Positions 19,584 to 27,760 of a stretch of 64,000 nt of DNA are shown in pieces. The DNA is from Solimicrobium sp040544425 (GTDB lineage Bacteria > Pseudomonadota > Gammaproteobacteria > Burkholderiales > Burkholderiaceae_D). Within the stretch, counting starts at the first letter, position 1. Every line of letters begins with the position of its first letter. A program made the position numbers and the translations under genes. The stretch is taken from assembly GCA_040544425.1 (NCBI GenBank), contig JBEONO010000016.1, positions 41,202-105,201 on the forward strand, written 5' to 3'. The notes beneath the pieces were generated by a model. That model made no database searches. It worked only from the letters and a program-made list of their open reading frames with translations, and was not told the DNA's origin.

Positions 19584-20267
19584 CTAACTCAAGCCTTCAG
19601 CGGTTAACCGCAAAGTCCGATCACAACGACTGGCCAGATCCAGATCGTGGGTAACGATCACAAATGCCGTGCCTGATCTCGCCGACAAATCAAGCATCGT
19701 ATCGAAAATATTCTGTGCATTTTGCCGATCCAGATTGCCCGTGGGCTCATCGGCCAGCACGCAGGCAGGTTTGGTTACCAATGCCCGCGCCAGCGCAACG
19801 CGTTGTCGTTCACCACCCGACAGTTCGCCGGGGACATGAGTAACGCGATGACCGAGGCCAACCTGTTCCAGCATCGCCAGCGCTTCCTGTTCAGCCTGCT
19901 TGTGCGGCATGCGCCGTATTGTCAACGGCATGGCGACATTATCAAGAGCTGAAAACTCGGGCAACAAATGATGGAATTGATACACGAAACCAAGTGACGC
20001 ATTACGCAAACTGCAGCGCTGCGCCTCACTCATCGTCGAGAAATTATGGCCCAATAATTTTACCCAGCCGGTCGTCGGGTTATCCAGTCCGCCCAACACA
20101 TGCAGCAAAGTGGACTTTCCGGAACCGGAAGCACCAACTATCGCGATGCGCTCACCACGATGCACCTCGAATTGAATTCCTTTCAAAACCGGAACTGCAA
20201 ACGGGCCGTCACCATAAGTCTTGCCCAAATCGGCACATGCCATTACCGCTTCGATTGCCTCATTCAT
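19584..20267 (-). CDS. lolD: Lipoprotein-releasing ABC transporter ATPase LolD
   Basis: 227 residues. Walker A GASGSGKST, Q-loop FVYQFHHLLPEFSALDN (the LolD signature region), LSGGERQR and Walker B CVLADEPTG. It powers release of lipoproteins from the inner membrane. The frame is open to 20462, but the ATG at 20267 overlaps the end of lolC by 8 bp and gives normal LolD length. Confidence 0.93.
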   Translation of the reverse strand: MNEAIEAVMACADLGKTYGDGPFAVPVLKGIQFEVHRGERIAIVGASGSGKSTLLHVLGGLDNPTTGWVKLLGHNFSTMSEAQRCSLRNASLGFVYQFHHLLPEFSALDNVAMPLTIRRMPHKQAEQEALAMLEQVGLGHRVTHVPGELSGGERQRVALARALVTKPACVLADEPTGNLDRQNAQNIFDTMLDLSARSGTAFVIVTHDLDLASRCDRTLRLTAEGLS

Positions 20268-21516
20268 ATCGTAGTGCCTCTGCTGGTTTGACACTGGATG
20301 CGCGATAACTCGGATAAATTGTCGATAACAGCGCAAACAGCAAGGCCATGCCGCCAATATAGGTAACATCATCCCAGTGCAAGTCAGATGGGACACTGCT
20401 GATAAAGTAGACCGTCTTGTCCAGAAACTGCACGCCAAACAGATGCTCAAGAAAACCAACAATTTGTGGAATGTTTAAGGCGATCAGTACGCCAGAACCG
20501 ACACCCAAAATAGTGCCCAAGGTTCCCACCATCGTACCCTGCACCATGAAGATTTTCATGATCGATGAAGGTGTGGCGCCCAGAGTCCGCAAGATGGCGA
20601 TATCCGCCTGCTTGTCACGCACCGTCATGACCAGCGTGGAGACCAGATTAAAGGCAGCTACGGCAATGATCAGCGTCAAAATGATGAACATCATCCGTTT
20701 TTCGGTTTTGACCGCCGCAAAATAATTGCGATTCTGCTGCGACCAGTCGCGCAACAACAGGTTGCCGCTCAATGTTTTGGACAACTCATCCGCAATCGCA
20801 GGAGCGGCAAGCAGGTCGTCGACCCGCAATCTCAGTCCGGTCGGCGCGTTCAAACGGTACAATTTTTCCGCATCCAGCATATGGATATAGACCACTCCAA
20901 CATCATATTCGGATTGGCCAGCTTCAAAAATTCCGCTGATTGTGAAGGACTTCAGGCGTGGCGCGAAGCCTGCCGGAGTGATTTGGCCTTGCGGTACTGC
21001 CAGGGTAATTTTGTCACCCAACCTGGCGTCCAGGGCGTGCGCCAGATCCTTGCCAATGACAATGTTAAATTCGCCACTCACCAGACTGGTAAAACTACCC
21101 TGCTTGATTTTACTGATGACGTCGGAAACGGCTGGTTCCTGCTCCGGTAAAATTCCATAGACCATCACCCCGCGCAAGGTATCGTTCAAAATCAGACCTT
21201 GCTCTTCTACATAGGGTGCTGCAGCTTTGACATGTTTGTTTAACAGTGTTTCACGAGCAGTTTTCTGCCAATCCGGCAAACTGCTGGCCACGTCAAACAC
21301 CTCGATATGGGAAACAACCGAGAGCATCCGGTCGCGCACTTCTTTTTGGAATCCGTTCATGACCGAGAGCACAATAATCAGTGCTGCCACTCCCAGACCA
21401 ATACCTGCCATTGAAATCAAGGATATAAAGGAAATGAAGCTGTTGCGCCCACTTCTGCGTCCGGCGCGGGTATACCGCAGGCCGATTTGCCATTCATACG
21501 GCAAGTTTTTTAACAA
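20260..21516 (-). CDS. lolC: Lipoprotein-releasing ABC transporter permease LolC/LolE
   Basis: About 418 residues. TM1 (SFISFISLISMAGIGLGVAALIIVLSV), a large periplasmic domain, then three C-terminal membrane segments with the MacB/FtsX-like region ILRTLGATPSSIMKIFMVQG. The likely start is TTG 21516 (MLKNLPYEWQIGLRY), 9 nt after a perfect GGAGGAG (21532-21526); the frame extends to 21618 but has no comparable ribosome site there. Only one permease gene is present, so the complex may use a single LolC/E-type protein, or a partner encoded elsewhere. Confidence 0.9.
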   Translation of the reverse strand: MLKNLPYEWQIGLRYTRAGRRSGRNSFISFISLISMAGIGLGVAALIIVLSVMNGFQKEVRDRMLSVVSHIEVFDVASSLPDWQKTARETLLNKHVKAAAPYVEEQGLILNDTLRGVMVYGILPEQEPAVSDVISKIKQGSFTSLVSGEFNIVIGKDLAHALDARLGDKITLAVPQGQITPAGFAPRLKSFTISGIFEAGQSEYDVGVVYIHMLDAEKLYRLNAPTGLRLRVDDLLAAPAIADELSKTLSGNLLLRDWSQQNRNYFAAVKTEKRMMFIILTLIIAVAAFNLVSTLVMTVRDKQADIAILRTLGATPSSIMKIFMVQGTMVGTLGTILGVGSGVLIALNIPQIVGFLEHLFGVQFLDKTVYFISSVPSDLHWDDVTYIGGMALLFALLSTIYPSYRASSVKPAEALRYE

Positions 21517-21555
21517 AATCAATATCTCCTCCCGAGAACAGCCAGCAGTGTGCCA

Positions 21556-21561
21556 TATAAT
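21556..21561 (+). promoter_or_regulatory. -10 element (TATAAT) abutting the rpfE-like start codon
   Basis: A perfect TATAAT ends 6 bp before ATG 21568. Transcription would be expected to begin at or within a base or two of the A of the ATG, giving a leaderless mRNA. No good -35 is seen at 17 bp. Confidence 0.4.
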
Positions 21562-21567
21562 GGCGAG

Positions 21568-22545
21568 ATGAGTCATCCTGAAATTATTATTCCCTTTGCA
21601 CTTCCTCCCGCGGAACACGCTAAAGATCTGATCAAGCTGCTGGCATCAACCGGCAGCAAAGACGGATTGGCGACGCTGCTGGCCCGCGCCCACAGCATCA
21701 GGCGCACGCAGTTTGATGATTTTTCAATGCAGCTACCCCATGAAGTCTGGCTGTCAGAGCAGCATCACTACAAACCACTGAACCAACAGATACAGCGCCA
21801 ATCGATTGCGCTGCCAGATGGGTACTGGTTCCTGATCCATCCGGTCAACCTGCACATTGCGAGCAATCATCTGGTACTGACCGATTATCGGCAACTTGCT
21901 TTGGCAGAGCAGGATGCCCGCGCACTGTTTGAAAAAGCGGAGATGTTGTGTCAGGAGCGCGGACTGCAACTGGTCTATGGCGACGCCCTGCACTGGTTTT
22001 TGCGCGCCGACGACTGGTCCGACTTCACGACCACCTCACCCGACGCGGCCTGCGGGCGTAACATCGAAATCTGGTCCCCCAAAGGTAAGCAGGTGCTGGC
22101 ATGGCGCAAGCTGCAAAACGAAATTCAAATGGAGTGGTTTATCCATCCGGTCCAGGAACAACGTCAACTGCGCGGCGAAAAAACCATTAATGGGCTGTGG
22201 TTATGGTCAGGCACAGCATTTCCGCAGCCGCCAGAAGCCCAAAATGCTGGACCCGTTCGCATCAATCCCACATTCGACGAGATTATCCGGACGCCGCACC
22301 TTAATTTGATCGACCGCCTGAGTTCCGCCGCTTTGGCCAGTGACTGGGGCAGCTGGGCGGAAATGATGACCGAGCTGGACCGTGACCTGTTCATGCCACT
22401 TTACTCTGCGTTAAAAAAACGCCAGATCGGACCAATTCATTTGATTTTATCGAACAATAATTCGCTGCTCAGCGCACAAACCAGTTCCAATTCACTGCTT
22501 CAATTTTGGCGCGGCGCAAGCTTGAAGGCGCTCTTTCAATCATGA
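21568..22545 (+). CDS. RpfE-like protein upstream of recJ (phosphoglycerate-mutase-like annotation)
   Basis: A 325-residue soluble protein of the group found next to recJ in beta- and gamma-proteobacteria (called RpfE-type in Xanthomonas, or cofactor-independent phosphoglycerate mutase-like by homology). Recognisable blocks: GYWFLIHPVNLHIASNHLVL, LQLVYGDALHWFLRADDW, GRNIEIWSPKG, LQNEIQMEWFIHP and INGLWLWSGT. The function is not established. The stop overlaps the recJ start as ATGA (22542-22545), so the two are translationally coupled. The upstream GTG (21550) is an alternative start but would lie across a TATAAT. Confidence 0.7.
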   Translation: MSHPEIIIPFALPPAEHAKDLIKLLASTGSKDGLATLLARAHSIRRTQFDDFSMQLPHEVWLSEQHHYKPLNQQIQRQSIALPDGYWFLIHPVNLHIASNHLVLTDYRQLALAEQDARALFEKAEMLCQERGLQLVYGDALHWFLRADDWSDFTTTSPDAACGRNIEIWSPKGKQVLAWRKLQNEIQMEWFIHPVQEQRQLRGEKTINGLWLWSGTAFPQPPEAQNAGPVRINPTFDEIIRTPHLNLIDRLSSAALASDWGSWAEMMTELDRDLFMPLYSALKKRQIGPIHLILSNNNSLLSAQTSSNSLLQFWRGASLKALFQS

Positions 22546-24278
22546 CCGCAGCAGCCAGGAGCCAGGCAGGCCAGATTCGCGCCCGCACTTATTCGTTTCG
22601 CGAATCCGAATTCTTGCGGCAACAAGGTGTGCACCCGGTCATGGCTCGACTGTATGCCGCACGCGGTTTAAAAAGCGCGCTGGAATTATCAACCGAACTG
22701 TCATCGCTGCACGCGCCATCGGGACTATTACAGATTAACCAGGCCGCCGTATTTTTAGCCGATGCGATCGCAGAAAAAAAACGCTTTACGATTGTCGCGG
22801 ACTACGACTGTGATGGTGCAACAGCCTGTGCCGTAGCCCTGCGCGGACTGCGCATGCTGGGCGCGCAGGTTGAGTTCATCGTACCGAACCGCTTCGAATA
22901 CGGCTATGGACTGACACCCGAAATCGTCGAGCTGATCATCAACAGTGCCGCGCCAGGCCAGATCCCTGACATTATCATCACCGTCGATAACGGTATCGCC
23001 AGCGTGGAGGGTGTCGCCGCAGCGAAGGCGCGCGGCATTGACGTGGTCGTCACAGATCACCACTTGCCCGGTTCTACCTTGCCGGATGCCCGGGTGATCG
23101 TCAATCCCAACCAACCATACTGCGACTTCCCAAGTAAAAACCTGGCGGGCGTCGGTGTCATGTTTTATGTGCTGCTGGCCTTACGCGCCGAGATGCGCCG
23201 TCGACAACTGTTTGATGCAGCGACCCAACCCAAGTTGGACCAGTTGCTGGACCTGGTCGCGTTAGGGACTGTCGCCGATGTGGTAAAGCTGGACGCCAAC
23301 AATCGCGTGCTGGTAGCCCAAGGACTAAAGCGCATGCGTGCCGGAAAAATGCATGCCGGGATTGCAGCCCTGTTTCGGGTAGCAGGTCGCCAACCGCAAA
23401 ACGCGACTCCTTTTGATTTGGGATTTGCGGTCGGTCCACGGTTAAATGCCGCCGGTCGCATGGATGACATGAAAGTCGGCATCGAGTGCCTGACCACCGA
23501 CGATGAAGGCCGGGCCTGGGAAATCGCCCAACAATTAAATGCCTTGAATATCGAGCGTCGTGAGAAAGAAGCAGAGATGCAAGATGCCGCCTTGATCATA
23601 CTCGAAGACTTTCAGGCCGCGGACAGCAATACCCTGTGCGTGTTTGATGAAAGCTGGCATCAAGGCGTGATCGGCATCGTCGCTTCGCGGCTCAAGGACA
23701 AATTCTATCGGCCCACAATCACATTCGCACCGGGAAGCGATGGCATTATCAAAGGATCGGGGCGCTCGATTCCCGGCTTCCATTTGCGTGACGCACTCGA
23801 TTTGGTATCGAAAAATCAACCAGGACTGATTCAAAAATTCGGTGGTCACGCCATGGCCGCAGGATTGACGATCGCTGCCAGTGATCTGGAGCGATTCCGC
23901 CACGCCTTCGAAATGGTCGGAAAATTGCTGCTTGAACCGGCGCAGCTGAACCGGATTGTCGAGACCGATGGGCCACTCGAATCAGCTTACTACAGTCTGG
24001 ACTTCATTCATCAACTGGAACAACAGGTTTGGGGGCAAGGATTTCCGGCGCCCACGTTCAGCGATGAATTTCGCCTGATTTCACAACGCGTACTCAAAGA
24101 GCGTCATCTCAAGCTGCAACTTGAAAAAGATGGCCAGCGCTATGATGCGATCTGGTTTGGTCACACCGACACGCTGCCCGCAAAAATTCACGTCGCCTTC
24201 CGGCTGGATGCAAACGAGTACAACGGGGTCACCCGAGTCCAGTTATTGGTAGAGCATATTGAATCGCTGAGCCGCTAG
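22542..24278 (+). CDS. recJ: Single-stranded-DNA-specific exonuclease RecJ
   Basis: 578 residues. DHH phosphoesterase motifs: ADYDCDGATACAVAL (motif I), ITVDNGIASVEG, VTDHHLPGSTLPDARVIVNP (motif III) and LDLVALGTVADVV; the DHHA1 domain has GSGRSIPGFHLRDAL and FGGHAMAAGLTI. RecJ degrades single-stranded DNA 5'-3' in recombination and mismatch repair. Start ATG 22542, coupled to the preceding gene. Confidence 0.97.
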   Translation: MTAAARSQAGQIRARTYSFRESEFLRQQGVHPVMARLYAARGLKSALELSTELSSLHAPSGLLQINQAAVFLADAIAEKKRFTIVADYDCDGATACAVALRGLRMLGAQVEFIVPNRFEYGYGLTPEIVELIINSAAPGQIPDIIITVDNGIASVEGVAAAKARGIDVVVTDHHLPGSTLPDARVIVNPNQPYCDFPSKNLAGVGVMFYVLLALRAEMRRRQLFDAATQPKLDQLLDLVALGTVADVVKLDANNRVLVAQGLKRMRAGKMHAGIAALFRVAGRQPQNATPFDLGFAVGPRLNAAGRMDDMKVGIECLTTDDEGRAWEIAQQLNALNIERREKEAEMQDAALIILEDFQAADSNTLCVFDESWHQGVIGIVASRLKDKFYRPTITFAPGSDGIIKGSGRSIPGFHLRDALDLVSKNQPGLIQKFGGHAMAAGLTIAASDLERFRHAFEMVGKLLLEPAQLNRIVETDGPLESAYYSLDFIHQLEQQVWGQGFPAPTFSDEFRLISQRVLKERHLKLQLEKDGQRYDAIWFGHTDTLPAKIHVAFRLDANEYNGVTRVQLLVEHIESLSR

Positions 24279-24474
24279 TGCTGGCATGTTAAGCACACTT
24301 CATTATTTAAATAGCACGTCTGATTGCGCATTGAGCCTGCTGCCGCACAACAGCACAGACCCAAAATCCTCCGCTCATTCCCCAATTCCTGCAGGCTGTC
24401 GCATTCAGCGCGCAGAGGCGAAGCGAGCTGGTTAAAGTGACTTCATCGAAATCAACCTCCCCAAGGAGAACATC

Positions 24475-24723
24475 ATGAAAAAGTTTAGCCAAGCCCTTGC
24501 ACTCGTCGCAGTCACTACCTTATTTACTACTGCCTTTACTTCCAGTCACCATGATCCGCGTACCGCGCAAAATCAGGCATCGGTTTCAGATTCCAGCATT
24601 GCCCGGGTTGTCATCATCGGAAAACGAATGAGCGCCCTGGAAAAAGCACAATACGATGCGACCGAAACCTTGACTCAGTCAGGCGAAGTTGAGCAGGCTG
24701 GCTTGCGTATTGCCGTAAAATAA
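24475..24723 (+). CDS. Small exported protein of unknown function
   Basis: 82 residues with an N-terminal Sec signal (MKKFSQALALVAVTTLFTTAFT; probable cleavage near residue 22-24). The mature part of about 58 residues has one notable block, RVVIIGKRMSALEKAQYD (44-61). A strong ribosome site (AAGGAG) precedes the ATG. It is 42 bp upstream of a LytS-type kinase gene on the same strand and probably co-transcribed with it, so it could be a ligand, cofactor or target of that sensor; this is inference only. Confidence 0.65.
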   Translation: MKKFSQALALVAVTTLFTTAFTSSHHDPRTAQNQASVSDSSIARVVIIGKRMSALEKAQYDATETLTQSGEVEQAGLRIAVK

Positions 24724-24765
24724 GCGACCAAACAAAAATAAAACCATGCGAATCGGACGAACATC

Positions 24766-26013
24766 ATGAATCAACCATCAATCAGCTTAGTCAAAGAATT
24801 TATCGAAAGCGTTGTCAGTGCACTCAAACACTTTTTTGAGCAGGTCACCAATTGGGTGACTGAGCTGACCTGGATGAAATTTTTTCTGTTCGCGATTGTC
24901 GTGATGGTTATCGGCGCGATTACCGAAGATAATTTTTTAAGCTCGGAAGAAAAAGTCGTCGTTGGCAAAACAGCGCATTCGGCGGCCAATAAAACTTATT
25001 CTGACCACGATACCGATATTGAAATCAATGGTTCCGGGATTCACATCAGAAAAAACAAAAATGCTGTGCCGCCCGTTGAACCCACAGCACCTGAGCAGCC
25101 TGCAATGCCAGCTCCGCCAGATGTACCGGCAATGCCGAAAAAACCCGACATGAATGACGACGAAATTCACGTTCAGCTTCCTCCTGGCGTGAGTGATGAA
25201 ATCAGCAATGCGATCAATGATGAAATTGCCGATGCCAATGCTCAGGAAAAAATCACCTATCGTAAAGAAAAGTCCACCTGGTTGATGAGCCTGGTCATGA
25301 TCTCGTTGATCGGCCTGTTCGGGATCAAGGCTTTGATGGGAGGAAAACGCCGCGCCGAACAAAAGGCTCAAATGGCCCAGCAGGATGCCGAGCGTGAATC
25401 CCTGCATCGTCAGGTCGCCGAAGCAAAAATGCAAATGATGCAGGCCCAGATTGAACCGCACTTCCTATTCAACACTTTGGCATCAGTCGAACATTTGATT
25501 GAGACTGATCCACCGCGTGCCTCGGCGATGCAGCGCAGTCTGATCCAATATCTGCGCGCGGTAATTCCACAAGTGCGGGAAAACGTCAGCAATACCAATC
25601 TGGGACGCGAAGCGGCAATTGTCAAAGAATATTTAACCCTGCTCAAAATGCGTATGGAAGAAAGGCTGGAGTTTTCCCTGTCGATACCAGAAGGATTGAA
25701 CAGCGCTGCGTTCCCGACCATGATGTTGCAAACCCTGGTTGAAAATTCAATCAAGCACGGCCTGGAACCCAAAGCGGAAGGCGGAAAAATCACTGTGACT
25801 GCCGAAGTGGCGCACAACAAATTACGTGTCAGCGTCATGGATAATGGTCTCGGTTTTGGCGCGGTACCGAGCAACGGGACTGGTCTGGGACTGCAAAATA
25901 TTCGTGACCGGCTGGCACTGCTTTATCAGGGAAACTATCAATTCATCATTACCCCCAACAGTCCCAGCGGAGTCACGGTAACGATAGAAATACCTTATCA
26001 ATACACCAATTGA
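24766..26013 (+). CDS. LytS/AlgZ-type sensor histidine kinase
   Basis: 415 residues. TM1 at about 37-53, an extracytoplasmic segment of about 115 residues, TM2 at about 172-191, a coiled coil, then the His_kinase (LytS-type) domain with the phospho-acceptor in AQIEPHFLFNTL (His232), and a HATPase with VENSIKHGLEP, VMDNGLGFG, GTGLGLQNIRDRL. The external segment is unusual: it carries a Pro-rich acidic stretch (about 101-128, with repeated P-A-M-P elements) between a beta-rich IEINGSGIHI block and an acidic helix (DEISNAINDEIADA). It is followed by a LytTR regulator, the usual partner, but with a terminator-like hairpin between them. Confidence 0.88.
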   Translation: MNQPSISLVKEFIESVVSALKHFFEQVTNWVTELTWMKFFLFAIVVMVIGAITEDNFLSSEEKVVVGKTAHSAANKTYSDHDTDIEINGSGIHIRKNKNAVPPVEPTAPEQPAMPAPPDVPAMPKKPDMNDDEIHVQLPPGVSDEISNAINDEIADANAQEKITYRKEKSTWLMSLVMISLIGLFGIKALMGGKRRAEQKAQMAQQDAERESLHRQVAEAKMQMMQAQIEPHFLFNTLASVEHLIETDPPRASAMQRSLIQYLRAVIPQVRENVSNTNLGREAAIVKEYLTLLKMRMEERLEFSLSIPEGLNSAAFPTMMLQTLVENSIKHGLEPKAEGGKITVTAEVAHNKLRVSVMDNGLGFGAVPSNGTGLGLQNIRDRLALLYQGNYQFIITPNSPSGVTVTIEIPYQYTN

Positions 26014-26032
26014 AAAGTGAAACATTTTGATC

Positions 26033-26067
26033 CATAGAGCATCGCAAGATGCTCTATGTTTTTATTT
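26033..26067 (+). terminator. Intrinsic terminator between kinase and response regulator
   Basis: A perfect 11-bp stem (CATAGAGCATC at 26033-26043 paired with GATGCTCTATG at 26048-26058) with a stable GCAA tetraloop, followed by TTTTTATTT. It has all hallmarks of a Rho-independent terminator on the plus strand. Confidence 0.8.
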
Positions 26068-26130
26068 AAACACCAAGCCCCTGCAGTTTTAAAATACAAT
26101 TTAACTCCCCCTAAACTTCTCATAAATAAA

Positions 26131-26877
26131 ATGCCAACCGCCATCATCGCCGACGACGAACGTTTAATGCGTGACCAATTGGTTTTGCGCCTGCAGCAGG
26201 CATGGCCTGAACTTGAGATTCTGGCCCAGGCCAAAAATGGCGAAGAAGCCATTGAGCTGGTGAAAGAGCACAAGCCAGATTTTGCATTCCTCGACATCCG
26301 CATGCCGGGCAAAACCGGCCTCGAAGCAGCACAGGCAATTGCAGGTATGACTCACATCATCTTCATTACCGCCTATGATCAATATGCCGTCGAAGCGTTT
26401 GAGCATGGGGCGATCGATTATGTATTGAAACCGGCAGATCTGGAGCGTCTGAGTTTAACGGTCGAGCGCCTGAAAAAACGCATCAGCCAGGCACCGAATG
26501 ATATGAGCAGCCTGATCGCGCAATTGAGCAGGCAGATCATGCAGAAGACCAGTTATCTGCAATGGATACAGGCTTCGATTGGCCAGGAATTGCGACTGTT
26601 TCCGGTTGAAGAGATTCTGTTTTTTCAGTCCGATGAAAAGTACACACGGGTTCAAACCAAGAATGTCGAAGCCCTGATCCGAAAACCAGTGCGTGAATTA
26701 GTTGAAGAATTGGACCCGGGCTTATTTTGGCAGATACACCGTTCGACCCTGGTTAACTGCAAGGCGATCGACGGCGTGGTGCGCGACATGCGCGGCCGCC
26801 ATCTTGTGCAAATCAAGGGATTAACCGAAAAACTGGAAGTCAGTCGCAGCTACGTGCATTTGTTTAAACAGATGTGA
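26131..26877 (+). CDS. LytTR-family response regulator (AlgR-like)
   Basis: 248 residues. Receiver domain 1-120 with the acidic pair ADDE near residue 8, phospho-acceptor Asp55 in FAFLDIRMPGKTGLEA, Thr in IIFITAYDQYAVEAF and Lys in IDYVLKPADLERL; a LytTR DNA-binding domain (about 145-245) with EEILFFQSDEKYTRVQT and FWQIHRSTLVNCKAI. ATG 26131 gives a receiver that starts normally; the upstream open frame crosses the terminator. It is the presumed partner of the preceding LytS-type kinase. Confidence 0.9.
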   Translation: MPTAIIADDERLMRDQLVLRLQQAWPELEILAQAKNGEEAIELVKEHKPDFAFLDIRMPGKTGLEAAQAIAGMTHIIFITAYDQYAVEAFEHGAIDYVLKPADLERLSLTVERLKKRISQAPNDMSSLIAQLSRQIMQKTSYLQWIQASIGQELRLFPVEEILFFQSDEKYTRVQTKNVEALIRKPVRELVEELDPGLFWQIHRSTLVNCKAIDGVVRDMRGRHLVQIKGLTEKLEVSRSYVHLFKQM

Positions 26878-26892
26878 TGCAGATTTTACTGG

Positions 26893-26923
26893 CGGTGTTG
26901 GAATGACAGGCAATCCAACACCG
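26893..26923. terminator. Convergent hairpin between LytTR gene and phaR
   Basis: A 10-bp perfect stem (CGGTGTTGGA at 26893-26902 paired with TCCAACACCG at 26914-26923) with an 11-nt loop, in the convergent gap. Only weak T-richness follows. Confidence 0.5.
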
Positions 26924-26933
26924 GTATGAAGAT

Positions 26934-27488
26934 TTATTTAGGTTTGTTTTCCGGCACAAACGGAAATTTGGTGAAGATACCCATTGCCTGATTTTGCATT
27001 TGCTCTTGCATTTGCACAAACAGGGTTTTGCTCTGTTCGATGTAGTTGCCCATCATGCCTTGCATCATGGGTCCCTGAATATTCATAAACTGAGTCCACA
27101 TTTCCGGACTGAATGGCTTGCCGTCGTAGTTGGCCAATGAATTTTCAGCCAGCTTATGCTGGATATCGATGAACGCCTGAATGTTTTTCTCCAGGTAGTT
27201 GCCCATCATGCCCTGCATGGCATGACCGTAATAGCGGATGATTTGCGACAAGACCGCACTGGAAAACATCGGCGAACCACCTGCTTCTTCGTCCAGAATA
27301 ATTTGCAGCAAAATACTGCGGGTCAAATCTTCATTGGTCTTGGCATCCACCACGACAAAATTATCACTGTCCATCACCAGCTGTTTTACGTCTGACAAAG
27401 TAATGTAGGTACTGGTTTGTGTATCGTACAATCGGCGATTCGGATACTTCTTGATTAAATGGTCGGCAGATTTTTTTGCGCTAGTCAT
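26934..27488 (-). CDS. phaR: Polyhydroxyalkanoate synthesis repressor PhaR
   Basis: 184 residues. The N-terminal PHB/PHA accumulation-regulator DNA-binding domain has IKKYPNRRLYDTQTSTYITL and VKQLVMDSDNFVVVDAKTNEDLTRSILLQII. Two PHB_acc repeats follow, each with a MMGNYLEKN/MMGNYIEQS helix, and the C-terminus has an MQEQMQNQAMG helix. PhaR binds both DNA and PHB and controls phasin synthesis. It is downstream of phaB on the same strand, but a terminator separates them. Confidence 0.95.
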   Translation of the reverse strand: MTSAKKSADHLIKKYPNRRLYDTQTSTYITLSDVKQLVMDSDNFVVVDAKTNEDLTRSILLQIILDEEAGGSPMFSSAVLSQIIRYYGHAMQGMMGNYLEKNIQAFIDIQHKLAENSLANYDGKPFSPEMWTQFMNIQGPMMQGMMGNYIEQSKTLFVQMQEQMQNQAMGIFTKFPFVPENKPK

Positions 27489-27641
27489 GATTTTCCCGAT
27501 GAGCGTATTATTCAGCTGATTCGCTGGAATAATTTTTTATTAATAAATCGACCTTCACAGATCAATGTCTCAGTTTTACTTTTTTAATTACTTTTGCTCG
27601 TTGTCTTGTCGTTTGTTGCAATTATCAGTACTTGCGGGCTG

Positions 27642-27671
27642 ATTATAGCAATGTCCCCCGGTGGATAGTAA
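27642..27671 (-). promoter_or_regulatory. Putative phaR promoter
   Basis: On the minus strand TTTACT (27671-27666) is followed after 18 bp by a perfect TATAAT (27647-27642). It is located between the phaB terminator and phaR. Confidence 0.45.
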
Positions 27672-27703
27672 AGGATTTTCTCTGTACCAAATTCAAAAAA
27701 CAC

Positions 27704-27741
27704 AAAAGGGGCAACAACATTGGCTGTTTGCCCCTTTTTTT
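27704..27741. terminator. Bidirectional terminator after phaB
   Basis: A stem of about 13 bp with one bulge (AAAAGGGGCAACA against TGTTTGCCCCTTTT) and an 8-nt loop. A T7 run follows on the plus strand, and TTTTGTGTTTTTT on the minus strand. It lies 20 bp past the phaB stop, so it ends the phaC-phaB transcript. Confidence 0.75.
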
Positions 27742-27760
27742 GCCACGACAAAATTCCGGG

